Origin: Streptomyces sp. TLI_171
GTDB lineage: Bacteria; Actinomycetota; Actinomycetes; Streptomycetales; Streptomycetaceae
Direction of reading: 5' to 3'
Assembly: GCF_003610255.1 (NCBI RefSeq)
Contig: NZ_RAPS01000001.1
Location: forward strand, 930,001-994,000
Length of the DNA stretch: 64,000 bases
Part shown: piece by piece, positions 16,732-24,468 of the stretch
Layout: the number at the start of each line of letters is the position of its first letter
Position numbering within the stretch: the first letter of the stretch is position 1
The notes under the pieces: generated by a model
What the model was told of the DNA's origin: nothing
The model's database searches: none
The model's input: the letters and a program-made list of their open reading frames with translations, nothing else
Program-made: the position numbers and the translations under genes

Positions 16732-17319
16732 TCAGGACGGCGGGACGAACGGGGACGGGGTGACGGTCGTGGTGTTGCCCCACGGGTCCACGGTCTCGTA
16801 CGCCTCGTCGGGGTCGGACGGGTCGATGGTGTCCACCAGGACCGTGTCGCTCGCCGGGTCGAAGGACAGGCTCACGTATTCGGCGCGCACCAGTAGCCGT
16901 TCGAGTTCGGGGACCTTCACCCACGCGGCGCTCCGGGGTATGTACGGGGCGAGCAGAGCGGAGCGCCCGTCGGCGACCGGCTGGACGGCGCCGGCGTGGC
17001 CGGGCATGGACACGGCGGTCCGCTGCCGGTCGCCGATCAGGCGGTTCACCTGTCCTGGCTCGAGCTGCAGCACGGCGGTCAGCGGGTGGTCCAGGGTGAT
17101 CGGGAGCATCCGGTCCCCGGCCCCGGGCGACTCGTAGACCCAATGCACGTCGAGGAGTTCGCCGAAGCGGTGGAAGCGCCGTTCCATCGGCGCCCGGTCG
17201 GTGCGCAGGCCGGTGGTCTCCTTCGACGGGTCGTCCCGCCAGCCGACCACGCTGCCTGCGGCGACCACGAAGGCCGCACCGGCCAGCACCACGCTCGACA
17301 CCACTGTTCTTCGCCGCAC
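16732..17319 (-). CDS. Exported or membrane-anchored protein, paralogue of the 22352 gene
   Basis: This 195-residue protein begins with RRRT followed by a hydrophobic segment (VVSSVVLAGAAFVVAAGSVVG), a signal peptide or anchor. The rest is extracytoplasmic, with TGLRTDRAP, VHWVYESPG and ending in a Pro/Ser tail. The same order of motifs (TGVRTERAP, VHWVLEGPG, DRPVADGR) appears in the protein encoded at 21789-22352, so the two are paralogues about 4.5 kb apart. The start is GTG at 17319 with a GGGGGG ribosome site. The function is unknown. Confidence 0.78.
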   Translation of the reverse strand: MRRRTVVSSVVLAGAAFVVAAGSVVGWRDDPSKETTGLRTDRAPMERRFHRFGELLDVHWVYESPGAGDRMLPITLDHPLTAVLQLEPGQVNRLIGDRQRTAVSMPGHAGAVQPVADGRSALLAPYIPRSAAWVKVPELERLLVRAEYVSLSFDPASDTVLVDTIDPSDPDEAYETVDPWGNTTTVTPSPFVPPS

Positions 17320-17440
17320 GGCCCGCCCCCCTGATGTTCGGTCGGCTCCCATCCTGGCGGGGCGGCCGGTGGCGGGCGTCCGCTCCCGGAACGAACGGCC
17401 TCCGCCGTCCGGCGGGTGCGGCGGCCCGGTTGATCCTCCG

Positions 17441-18157
17441 TCAGCGGGTGGTGTGGGCACCGCCGTTGACGTGCAGGGTCTGGCCGGTGAGGTGGCGGGC
17501 GCCCGGGGAGGCGAGGAAGTGGGCGGTGGCGGCGATGTCGTCGACGGTGCCGGGGCGCTTGTTGTGGGTCTCCTCGATCAGCGCGCGGCGGCGCTCCTCC
17601 GGGACGGGTCCGCCGAAGAAGTCGGTGCCCTCGATGTAGCCGGCGGCGATCACGTTGCAGGTGATGCCGCGCGGGGCGAGCTGGGCGGAGAGTGCGGAGC
17701 TCCACGCGGCGAGCGCCGCTTTCGCCGCGCCGTACGCGCCGCCGCGGCGTTCCGCGCCGAGCGAGCCGAGGCTGATCACCGCGCCGCCGGGGGCGAGGAG
17801 TTCGCGGACCGCCTCGGTGGTGAGGACGGCGCCGAGCAGGTTCTGCGCGAGGTTGGCCTGCCAGGAGGCGAGCAGGTCGGCGAGCGGGCAAGGCCCGGCG
17901 GGGGCGGTGGGCGGCAGGCCGCCGGCCGCGTTGACCAGCACGTCGAGGGTGGTGAGCCGGGCGGCGAGGGCGGCGGCGGCCCCGGGGTCGGTGGCGTCGG
18001 CGACGACGCCGTGCGCGCCGAGTTCGGCGGCGGCGCGCTCCACCGCCTCGGGTCGACGTCCCGTCAGGTACACCTGGGCGCCGTCGGCGGCGAACCGGGC
18101 CGCGACGGCGCGGCCGATGCCGCTGCTTCCTCCGGTGACGAGCACGGTACGGGTCAC
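17441..18157 (-). CDS. Short-chain dehydrogenase/reductase
   Basis: This 238-residue classical SDR has the NAD(P) motif TGGSSGIG, the structural NAAGG, the catalytic Tyr-Lys in YGAAKAALA (Tyr-x3-Lys), and a C-terminal GQTLHVNGG typical of FabG-like enzymes. The substrate is unknown. It starts at GTG 18157 behind GGGGAGGAC and is divergent from the MarR regulator at 18227. The shared 69-bp intergenic region carries a palindromic operator, so the MarR protein probably controls this gene. Confidence 0.9.
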   Translation of the reverse strand: MTRTVLVTGGSSGIGRAVAARFAADGAQVYLTGRRPEAVERAAAELGAHGVVADATDPGAAAALAARLTTLDVLVNAAGGLPPTAPAGPCPLADLLASWQANLAQNLLGAVLTTEAVRELLAPGGAVISLGSLGAERRGGAYGAAKAALAAWSSALSAQLAPRGITCNVIAAGYIEGTDFFGGPVPEERRRALIEETHNKRPGTVDDIAATAHFLASPGARHLTGQTLHVNGGAHTTR

Positions 18158-18179
18158 GCTGTCCTCCCCGGACTGGTAC

Positions 18180-18193
18180 GTTTAGCCCTAAAC
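18180..18193. promoter_or_regulatory. Palindromic operator between SDR and marR genes
   Basis: GTTTAG-CC-CTAAAC is a perfect inverted repeat with 6-bp arms, unusually AT-rich for this genome, 22 bp from the SDR start and 33 bp from the marR start. This is the classic placement for a MarR-family repressor that controls itself and the divergent gene. Confidence 0.65.
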
Positions 18194-18226
18194 ATAGACC
18201 ACGCGCGACGGCAGGAGGCAACCCCC

Positions 18227-18790
18227 ATGACCGAACCCGAGCACACCGGGCCCGAGACCACCGGCCCCGGGCCGGAGCCGGCCGCCGACCGTTCGGCGGC
18301 CGCCATCGCCGCCGCCTGGCGGCGCGAGCGCCCGGGCACCCCCACCGACTCGATCGAGATCGTCACCCCGGTCTGGCGCCTCGCCAAGCTGTTCGCCGAC
18401 GACCGCAACCGGGTGCTGCGCGCGGCCGGGATCGACGCCGCCACCCTCGACCTGCTGTCGGTGCTGCGCCGCTCCGGCCCGCCGTACGAGCTGACCACCC
18501 GCGAGCTGTCCCGGCGCACCCTGGTCACCGCGGGGGCGATCTCGCAGCGGGTGGCCCGGGCGGAACGGGCGGGCCTGGTGCACCGCTCCCCCGACCCGGC
18601 GGGCGGCCGGGCCGTGCTGGTCGCCCTCACGCCGGACGGGCACGAGCTGATCGAGCGGTCGGTGGACGCGGTGCTGGGCCGGGAGGCCGAGCTGGTCACC
18701 GGCCTCGACCCGGCCGAGCGCGCGCAGCTCGCCGCCCTGCTCGACCGCCTGCTCACCGACCTGTACGCCCGGGTCGGGCCGCCCGCCTGA
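18227..18790 (+). CDS. MarR-family transcriptional regulator
   Basis: This is a 187-residue winged-helix regulator. A disordered acidic/Pro-rich N-terminus of about 45 residues precedes the domain. The helix-turn-helix lies in LTTRELSRRTLVTAGAISQRVARAERAGLV, and the wing in HRSPDPAGGRAVLVALTPDGHELI. The ATG at 18227 is preceded by GGAGG. It is divergent from the SDR gene and probably represses it through the palindrome at 18180; the ligand is unknown. Confidence 0.9.
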   Translation: MTEPEHTGPETTGPGPEPAADRSAAAIAAAWRRERPGTPTDSIEIVTPVWRLAKLFADDRNRVLRAAGIDAATLDLLSVLRRSGPPYELTTRELSRRTLVTAGAISQRVARAERAGLVHRSPDPAGGRAVLVALTPDGHELIERSVDAVLGREAELVTGLDPAERAQLAALLDRLLTDLYARVGPPA

Positions 18791-18808
18791 CGGGTCGGCG
18801 CCGACCCG
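18791..18808. terminator. Palindromic terminator between convergent genes
   Basis: CGGGTCGGCGCCGACCCG is a perfect 18-bp palindrome immediately after the marR stop and 8 bp before the end of the opposing SDR gene, so it probably terminates both. Confidence 0.6.
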
Positions 18809-18815
18809 CCCGGCT

Positions 18816-19730
18816 TTACAGCGGGTCGCCGAGCGGTCCGAACTCCGGCTCCAGCTGCGCCGCCCAGTGCGCGGCGAAGTCCGGCCGGCTGCCGTCCGCG
18901 TCGGTGAAGCCGTACTCCCGGTAGAGGCCCCAGGTGGCGAGCGCCCGGCCGGACTTGGCGAGCACGTCCGGGTCGGCGGCGAGGGCGACGACGGCCCGGC
19001 CCAGGTAGGCGGGGCTCTCCGAGTGGGCGAAGTTCGGGTCCTGGGCGGCGCCGTCGCGCCAGTTCTCCTCGGTGACCCCGAAGTGCTCCAACATGGCTTC
19101 GGAGCGCAGGAACCCGGGGGTGAGGGCGACCGCCGCGACGCCGTGCGGCCGCAGCTCGGCGGCCTGCGCGACGGCGAGCCGGACGACCGCGGACTTGGCC
19201 AGGTCGTAGAAGAAGCTCCCCCGGTAGCGGGCGGTGTTGCCGTCGGTGACCTCCACCACCAGACCGCTGCCGCGCGCCACCAGCAGCGGCAGCGCGTACC
19301 GGCTGGTGATCACGTGGGTCTCCACGGCCTGCCGGAGCAGGCGCAGCCCGGTGTCCAGGTCCTGTTCCCAGAGCGGGTGCTCCCAGTCGGTCAGCGGGTC
19401 GCCGCCCCACACCGAGTTGACCAGGAGGTCGAGCCGCCCGTCCTGGTCGGCGGCGATCCGCTCGACCAGGGCGCGGACCTGCGCCGGGTCGCTGTGGTCG
19501 GTGCGGACGGGAATGCCGTGGCCGCCGGCGGCGGTGACCAGGGCGGCGGTCTGCTCGACGGTCTCCGGGCGGTCCAGGTCGGAGCGGCCGCCGGTGCTGC
19601 TGCGGCCGGTGACGTAGACGGTGGCGCCGGCCGCGCCGAGTTCGACGGCGATGCCTCGGCCGCCGCCGCGGGTGCCGCCCGCGACCAGGGCCACCCGGCC
19701 GTTCAGTGGTCGTGCCTGCTGCGCGGTCAT
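18816..19730 (-). CDS. Short-chain dehydrogenase/reductase in a TetR operon
   Basis: This 304-residue SDR has an altered nucleotide-binding motif, GGTRGGGRGIA, in place of TGxxxGxG. It also carries the inserted TGRSSTGGRSDLDRPETVEQTA seen in a subgroup of SDRs, and a catalytic FFYDLAKSAVVRL (Tyr-x3-Lys). The product starts at the ATG 19730, which overlaps the stop of the upstream TetR gene by ATGA, so translation is coupled. The substrate is unknown. Confidence 0.87.
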   Translation of the reverse strand: MTAQQARPLNGRVALVAGGTRGGGRGIAVELGAAGATVYVTGRSSTGGRSDLDRPETVEQTAALVTAAGGHGIPVRTDHSDPAQVRALVERIAADQDGRLDLLVNSVWGGDPLTDWEHPLWEQDLDTGLRLLRQAVETHVITSRYALPLLVARGSGLVVEVTDGNTARYRGSFFYDLAKSAVVRLAVAQAAELRPHGVAAVALTPGFLRSEAMLEHFGVTEENWRDGAAQDPNFAHSESPAYLGRAVVALAADPDVLAKSGRALATWGLYREYGFTDADGSRPDFAAHWAAQLEPEFGPLGDPL

Positions 19731-20323
19731 CTCTCCTCCGGGGTGTACGGGGCCAGGACGGCGGTCAACTCGCGCCGCAGCCGGGGCGCGAGGGCGCCCT
19801 CGCGGTCCAGCGCCCAGGTCAGGCCGGCGCCGGCGGTGACCGCCTGCACGGTGCGGGTCAGGGCGGGGACGTCGGCGCCGGAGCGCAGCTCGCCGGCCCG
19901 CACGGCTTCGGCGAGCAGGTCCTCGACGGCGCGGGCGTGGGCGCGGTGCACGGCCAGGGCACGCTCGTGGAGTTCGGGGTCGGTGAGGTCGGCGCAGAGG
20001 AACGCCAGGTGGTGGGCGAACCGCTCGGGCGTGTCCATCACCCGGGCCGTTGCCGCCACCAGCGCGTGCAGCGCGCCCAGCGCGGAGTCCGCCGCGTGGC
20101 GGGCCTGCTCGGTCGCGGCGGCGGCCTGACGCACCGACAGGTCGGCCAGGGCGAGCAGCAGTCCGCGTTTGGACCCGAAGCGCTGCACCAGGGTGCCGGG
20201 CACCAGGCCGACCTCGCGCGCCACCGCGGCCAGGGTGAGTCCGGCGGGCCCCACCCGGCCCATCACCCGGGCCGCCCCGGCGAGGATCGCCTCGTCGTCC
20301 AGCCCGCGGGGCCGTCCCGCCAT
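19727..20323 (-). CDS. TetR-family transcriptional regulator
   Basis: This 198-residue regulator has an N-terminal helix-turn-helix (LTLAAVAREVGLVPGTLVQRFGSKRGLLLALAD) and a helical ligand-binding C-terminal domain. It is the first gene of a two-gene operon with the SDR at 18816-19730 (4-bp overlap). A palindrome 17 bp upstream of its ATG is the likely autoregulatory site, so the SDR would be induced with it. The ligand is unknown. Confidence 0.9.
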   Translation of the reverse strand: MAGRPRGLDDEAILAGAARVMGRVGPAGLTLAAVAREVGLVPGTLVQRFGSKRGLLLALADLSVRQAAAATEQARHAADSALGALHALVAATARVMDTPERFAHHLAFLCADLTDPELHERALAVHRAHARAVEDLLAEAVRAGELRSGADVPALTRTVQAVTAGAGLTWALDREGALAPRLRRELTAVLAPYTPEER

Positions 20324-20339
20324 CGCCCGCCTCCAATAG

Positions 20340-20357
20340 TAAATGCCTGTTCATTTA
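20340..20357. promoter_or_regulatory. Candidate TetR operator
   Basis: TAAATG-CCTGTT-CATTTA has perfect 6-bp arms around a 6-bp spacer. It is AT-rich against a GC-rich background and lies 17 bp upstream of the TetR start codon, as expected for self-repression. Confidence 0.65.
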
Positions 20358-20480
20358 TTAAACCGCGCGGTCCTGCCGAAGGCAAACGTCACCCGGGCGA
20401 ACCAGCCCGGGCAGTGGCGCGCCCGGGCGGTCCCTAGCTTTCGAAGCACCGAGCAGAGCGGCCTTCGGAGGAGACCGGAC

Positions 20481-21773
20481 ATGACCGACGACGATCGGAT
20501 CCACGAGGAGCTGGCGCGGCGGACCGCGGCCGTCGAGGCGCAGGTCGTCGAGTGGCGGCGCCACCTGCACCGGTACCCCGAACTGTCCAACCGGGAGGCC
20601 GGCACCGCGAAACTGATCGCGGATCAGCTGACGGCGCTCGGCCTGGACGAGGTCCGCACCGGGATCTCCGGCCACGGCGTGGTGGGCGTGCTGCGGGGCG
20701 GCCGGCCCGGTGAGCGGGTGGTGGCGCTGCGCGCCGACATCGACGCGCTGCCGGTGCAGGAGGACAGCGGCGAGAGCTTCGCCTCCACCGTCGTCGACCA
20801 GGACTACCCCGGCGGGCCGTTCCCCGTCGCGCACGCCTGCGGCCACGACGGGCACACCGCGACGCTGCTGGGCGCGGCCACGGTGCTGGCCGGGGTGCGC
20901 GAGCAGTTGCCCGGCACGGTGCTGTTCGTGTTCCAGCCCGCCGAGGAGGGCGCACCGGTCGCGGAGAGGTCAGGGGCCAAGGAGATGATCGCGCAGGGCG
21001 CGTGCGCCGACCCGGTGCCCACCATGGCGTTCGGCATGCACCTGGCGCCGCTGCCCACCGGGTGCGTCGGCTACCGGACCGGCAACCAGTTCGGTGCCTC
21101 CTGCCTGTTCAGGATCGTGCTGACGGGTGAGCAGGTGCACGGCTCCACCCCCTGGATGGGCGTCGACCCGGTGCCCGCGGCGGGCGCGCTGATGGTCGGC
21201 GTGGGGCAGCTGTACCGGCAGGTGTCCGCGTTCGACCCGATCACCGTCACCATCGGCCACGTCGAGGACGTCGGCCGCTTCAACATCGTGCCCGGCACCG
21301 TCACCCTGTGGGGGACCGTCCGGTGCGCGGTCGAGCAGGACATGGACGAGGTCCGGAAGCGGCTCGCCACGATGGCGGAGCAGACCGCGGCCGCCTTCAA
21401 CTGCACCGCGTCCGTCGAGTACCTGCAGGACGTGCCCGCGGTCCACAACCGCCGGGAGTGGGTCGACGCCGTGCTGCCGACCGTCCGGCGGGTGGTCGGC
21501 GCGGACCGGGTGGTCGAGTCCGCCCCGACCCTCGGGTACGACGACGTCTCGGAGTTCGTGAACGCCTACGGCGGCGTGTACGTGATGCTCGGCGCCCAGG
21601 ACGCCGTCCTCGCCGCGGACGGACGCCCGGTCCCCACCCCGGGCGGGCGCGGCCTGATCCCCAACCACAGCCCGAGGTTCTACCTGAACGAGGCCGCCCT
21701 GGCGGTGGGCGTGCGACTGCACTGCGCCGTCGCCCGGGACCACCTGACCGGCCGGATCTCCCCCGCCGGCTGA
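20481..21773 (+). CDS. M20-family amidohydrolase
   Basis: This 430-residue zinc amidohydrolase is of the M20D type (hippurate, N-acyl-amino-acid or IAA-amino-acid hydrolase). The metal-binding set is visible: HACGHDGHTATLLGAA with Cys120, His122 and Asp123, PAEEG, FGMHLAPLPTG, and a C-terminal PNHSPRFYLNE. It would cleave an N-acyl amino acid in the cytosol; the substrate is not deducible. GGAGGAG lies just before the ATG. It is divergent from the TetR gene and could share the operator at 20340. Confidence 0.92.
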   Translation: MTDDDRIHEELARRTAAVEAQVVEWRRHLHRYPELSNREAGTAKLIADQLTALGLDEVRTGISGHGVVGVLRGGRPGERVVALRADIDALPVQEDSGESFASTVVDQDYPGGPFPVAHACGHDGHTATLLGAATVLAGVREQLPGTVLFVFQPAEEGAPVAERSGAKEMIAQGACADPVPTMAFGMHLAPLPTGCVGYRTGNQFGASCLFRIVLTGEQVHGSTPWMGVDPVPAAGALMVGVGQLYRQVSAFDPITVTIGHVEDVGRFNIVPGTVTLWGTVRCAVEQDMDEVRKRLATMAEQTAAAFNCTASVEYLQDVPAVHNRREWVDAVLPTVRRVVGADRVVESAPTLGYDDVSEFVNAYGGVYVMLGAQDAVLAADGRPVPTPGGRGLIPNHSPRFYLNEAALAVGVRLHCAVARDHLTGRISPAG

Positions 21774-21788
21774 GCTCCGGGCCGGGCG

Positions 21789-22352
21789 CTACGCGATCAC
21801 GGCGTGCGGCTCGCTCGCGTGCAGGTACACCGTCCCGGAGGCGCGGTCGAACCGGGCGCCGAGGCTGTCGGCGAGGCCCGGCGGCGGGTACGCCTGGACG
21901 GCCACCCAGTCCGGGGTGCGCGGCGCGAACGCGGCCAGGGCGTGCGGCGGGCGGCCGTCGGCCACCGGCCGGTCGTGGTCGCGAAAAACCAACGGATCCG
22001 CCGCCGTCAGCCGGCGGCCCCGGAACAGGTCCTCGAACCGGTCCGGCGGGACGCGGGCCAGCAGGTACAGCTCGCGGTCGCCGGGGTGCAGCGGGCGGTG
22101 GGCGGAGCCGGGCCCCTCCAGGACCCAGTGCACCGCCTCCACCGGGCCCAGCCAGTCGGTCACCGCCGCCACCGGCGCCCGCTCGGTGCGCACACCCGTG
22201 GAGACGTAGCTCGAACCGGTCCCGGCCAGTTGGCGCTCGTTCGCGACCCGGGAGCCCAGCTCGTCCGGACCGCCGACCGCCCGGACGGCTGCCGCACCCG
22301 TCGCGCCGATCACCCCGCACGCGCCCAGCCCCAGCACTGTTCTCCGCCGCAT
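21789..22352 (-). CDS. Exported protein, paralogue of the 17319 gene
   Basis: This 187-residue protein starts MRRRTVLGLGACGVIGATGAA, a twin-Arg-like signal or short anchor. Its body carries TGVRTERAP, VHWVLEGPG and DRPVADGRPPHALAAF. The same landmarks occur in the protein at 16732-17319, so the two are paralogues. GGAGGGG precedes the ATG at 22352. The function is unknown. It is convergent with the M20 gene, only 15 bp apart, without a hairpin between them. Confidence 0.78.
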   Translation of the reverse strand: MRRRTVLGLGACGVIGATGAAAVRAVGGPDELGSRVANERQLAGTGSSYVSTGVRTERAPVAAVTDWLGPVEAVHWVLEGPGSAHRPLHPGDRELYLLARVPPDRFEDLFRGRRLTAADPLVFRDHDRPVADGRPPHALAAFAPRTPDWVAVQAYPPPGLADSLGARFDRASGTVYLHASEPHAVIA

Positions 22353-22499
22353 GCACCCCTCCGTGGTCGCCGTCCCCACATGGTTCACCGTGCGCGCCCC
22401 GGCTTCGTACGCCGCCCGGAGGATCCGTCCGGGCGGCGGGTACGACCAGCGGCCGAGGGCAGCCCGACCGGTCGTCGGGGGGCGGGGGGTGGACAGGAG

Positions 22500-23021
22500 T
22501 CAGCCGGTGACCGGGAGCAGGGTGCCGCCGGTGAGGCGGAGGAGGTCGGCGGCGGTGGTCGGGAAGACGGTGTGCGGGGTGCCGGCGGCCGCCCACACCT
22601 GCGGGTAGTCGGTGAGGGCCTGGTCGACGACGGTGGGCAGCGGGCGCGGGTGGCCGGTGGGGGCGACGCCGCCGATGGCCTGCCCGGTGGCGGCGCGGAC
22701 CTGCTCGGGGGTGGCGCGCAGCAGCGGGCCGCGGCCCCAGCGGGCGGCCAGGGCGGCGGTGTCGACCCGGTGGCGGCCGCTGGTGAGGACCAGGACGGGT
22801 TCGCCGTCGGAGTGGAAGACCAGGCTGTTGGCGATCGCGCCGACCTCGCAGCCGAGCGCGGCGGCCGCCTCGGCCGCGGTGCGGGCGGAGTCGGCGAGCT
22901 GCCGGACCGGGCCGGGGATCCCGGCCGCGGCGAGGGCGGCGGCGACCTGGGCGCTGCGGGCGGGGAGGCTCGTCGTCGGGTCCACGGTGGCTCCTGGGGG
23001 CAGGGGGAATCGGCGTTCCAT
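22500..23021 (-). CDS. YbaK/ProX-type aminoacyl-tRNA deacylase
   Basis: This 173-residue protein has the YbaK fold features: EVGAIANSLVFHSDGEPVLVLTSGRHRVD, the conserved Lys position replaced by Arg in this subgroup, and GGVAPTGHP followed by VDQALTDYPQVWAAAGTPHTVF. Such proteins hydrolyse mischarged tRNAs such as Cys-tRNA(Pro). It is divergent from the XRE-cupin regulator, and an operator covers its start codon, so it is likely repressed by that regulator. Confidence 0.87.
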   Translation of the reverse strand: MERRFPLPPGATVDPTTSLPARSAQVAAALAAAGIPGPVRQLADSARTAAEAAAALGCEVGAIANSLVFHSDGEPVLVLTSGRHRVDTAALAARWGRGPLLRATPEQVRAATGQAIGGVAPTGHPRPLPTVVDQALTDYPQVWAAAGTPHTVFPTTAADLLRLTGGTLLPVTG

Positions 23022-23047
23022 TTACGGAACGTTCTGTTCGTGGAACG
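23014..23047. promoter_or_regulatory. Two tandem 18-bp operators between the YbaK and XRE genes
   Basis: CGTTCC-n6-GGAACG (23014-23031) and CGTTCT-n6-GGAACG (23030-23047) are two dyads with identical geometry, offset by 16 bp and sharing two bases. They fill the whole 35-bp space between the divergent starts and reach the YbaK start codon. They are a strong candidate for binding by the adjacent XRE regulator. Confidence 0.75.
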
Positions 23048-23056
23048 ATAGACCGC

Positions 23057-23644
23057 ATGCGAGCCGCCGATCAACCGACTTCCGCCGCCCCGCCGCAGCG
23101 CGCCGGGGCCGAGCTGTCCGCCCGGGTCGGCGTGCGGCTGCGCGAGCTGCGCACCGCCCGCGGCCTCTCGCTCTCCGAGCTGGCCCGGCGCTCCGGCCTC
23201 GGCAAGGCCACCCTCTCCGGTCTGGAGGCGGGCGTCCGCAACCCCACCCTGGAGACCCTGTACGCGCTGACCACCGCCCTCGGCCTGCCGCTGAGCGCCG
23301 CCCTGCCCGTCGCCGACTCCGCTGCCGCCGACCGGCGTTCGGACGTCTCCGGCCGGGTCCTGGACGCCGTCCTGCTGGACCGCTTCGAGGGCGTCGACGC
23401 CGTCACCGAGACCTACCGGATCCGGATCCGCCCGGGCGGCGTCCAGCACTCCGCCCCGCACACCCCGGGCACCACCGAGCAGTTGACCGTGCTGGCCGGC
23501 ACCGCCCGCGCGGGTGACGCCGGGTCACCCGCCCTGCTCGGCCCGGGTGACCACCACACCTGGGCCGCCGACGCCCCGCACAGCTACCGGGCGCTGGACG
23601 GCGAGGTCGAGGCCGTCCTGCTGGTCCGCCACCCCGGGCGCTGA
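23057..23644 (+). CDS. XRE-family regulator with C-terminal cupin
   Basis: This 195-residue protein has an XRE helix-turn-helix (RLRELRTARGLSLSELARRSGLGKATLSGLEAGVRNPTLETLYALTTALG), a linker, and a cupin domain (GGVQHSAPHTPGTTEQLTVLAG, HHTWAADAPHSYRALDG) that would sense a small ligand. It is divergent from the YbaK deacylase with only 35 bp between start codons. The tandem dyads there suggest it represses both genes. No Shine-Dalgarno is obvious, so the transcript may be nearly leaderless. Confidence 0.9.
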   Translation: MRAADQPTSAAPPQRAGAELSARVGVRLRELRTARGLSLSELARRSGLGKATLSGLEAGVRNPTLETLYALTTALGLPLSAALPVADSAAADRRSDVSGRVLDAVLLDRFEGVDAVTETYRIRIRPGGVQHSAPHTPGTTEQLTVLAGTARAGDAGSPALLGPGDHHTWAADAPHSYRALDGEVEAVLLVRHPGR

Positions 23645-23709
23645 GCGGCCGGCCCGGGTTGTCGGCGGCGGGTGCCACCCTTGGCCGGGGAGCCGACATG
23701 GGAGGCCGC

Positions 23710-24378
23710 ATGAAACTTCTGCTCACGTCCGCGGGCGTCAAGAACCCGAGCATCCGCAGCGCGCTGGTCGACCTGCTGGGCAAGCCGATCGAGGAGTCCC
23801 GCGCGCTGGCCGTCCCCACCGCCGGGTACGGGCACCCGATGGTCACCCCGGCCGGGATCCGGCGCTTCGTCACCGGCGAGTCCAGCACCCCGATGTGCGA
23901 GCTGGGGTGGGCCTCGCTGGGCGTGCTGGAGCTCACCGCGCTCCCCAGCATCGGCCCGGAGCGCTGGGTCCCCTGGGTGCGGGAGGCGGACGTGCTGCTG
24001 GTGAACGGCGGCGACGCGCTGTACCTGGCGCACTGGATGCGGGAGTCCGGGCTGGCGGAGCTGCTGCCCTCGCTGCCGGGGCTGGTCTGGGCCGGGCTGA
24101 GCGCCGGGAGCATGGTGATGACGCCGCGGATCGGCCCGGAGTTCGTGGAGTGGCAGCCCCCGGCGGGCGGCGACCGCACCCTCGGCCGGGTCGACTTCTC
24201 GATCTTCCCGCACCTGGACCACCCCGACCTGCCGGAGAACACCATGGCCGAGGCGGAGCGCTGGGCGGCCGGCCTCGGCAACCCGGCGTACGCCATCGAC
24301 GACGACACCGCGCTCAAGGTGGTCGACGGCGCGGTGGAGGTGGTCTCCGAGGGGAAGTGGAGGCGGTTCGCCGGCTGA
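23710..24378 (+). CDS. Peptidase E (S51 family)
   Basis: This 222-residue class I glutaminase-like fold protein carries the peptidase E nucleophile elbow GLSAGSMVM with Ser, plus LLVNGGDALYLAHWM and FPHLDHPDLPENT. Peptidase E cleaves Asp-X dipeptides. I chose the ATG at 23710 (MKLLLTSAGVKN) because GGAGG sits 6 bp upstream; the ATG at 23698 has no ribosome site and would add MGGR. The downstream terminator is shared with the opposing protease gene. Confidence 0.87.
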   Translation: MKLLLTSAGVKNPSIRSALVDLLGKPIEESRALAVPTAGYGHPMVTPAGIRRFVTGESSTPMCELGWASLGVLELTALPSIGPERWVPWVREADVLLVNGGDALYLAHWMRESGLAELLPSLPGLVWAGLSAGSMVMTPRIGPEFVEWQPPAGGDRTLGRVDFSIFPHLDHPDLPENTMAEAERWAAGLGNPAYAIDDDTALKVVDGAVEVVSEGKWRRFAG

Positions 24379-24410
24379 CCCGCCGTCGACCCGCCGGGGC
24401 CCGTGGATGC

Positions 24411-24450
24411 GGGCGGGCGGCCGGGAGGTGCCCCTCCCGGCCGCCCGCCC
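24411..24450. terminator. Bidirectional hairpin terminator (18-bp stem)
   Basis: A perfect 18-bp GC stem with a TGCC loop lies between the convergent peptidase E gene (ends 24378) and the subtilisin-like protease gene (ends 24469). Confidence 0.88.
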
Positions 24451-24468
24451 CGTGTCGCACCGGGCCGG

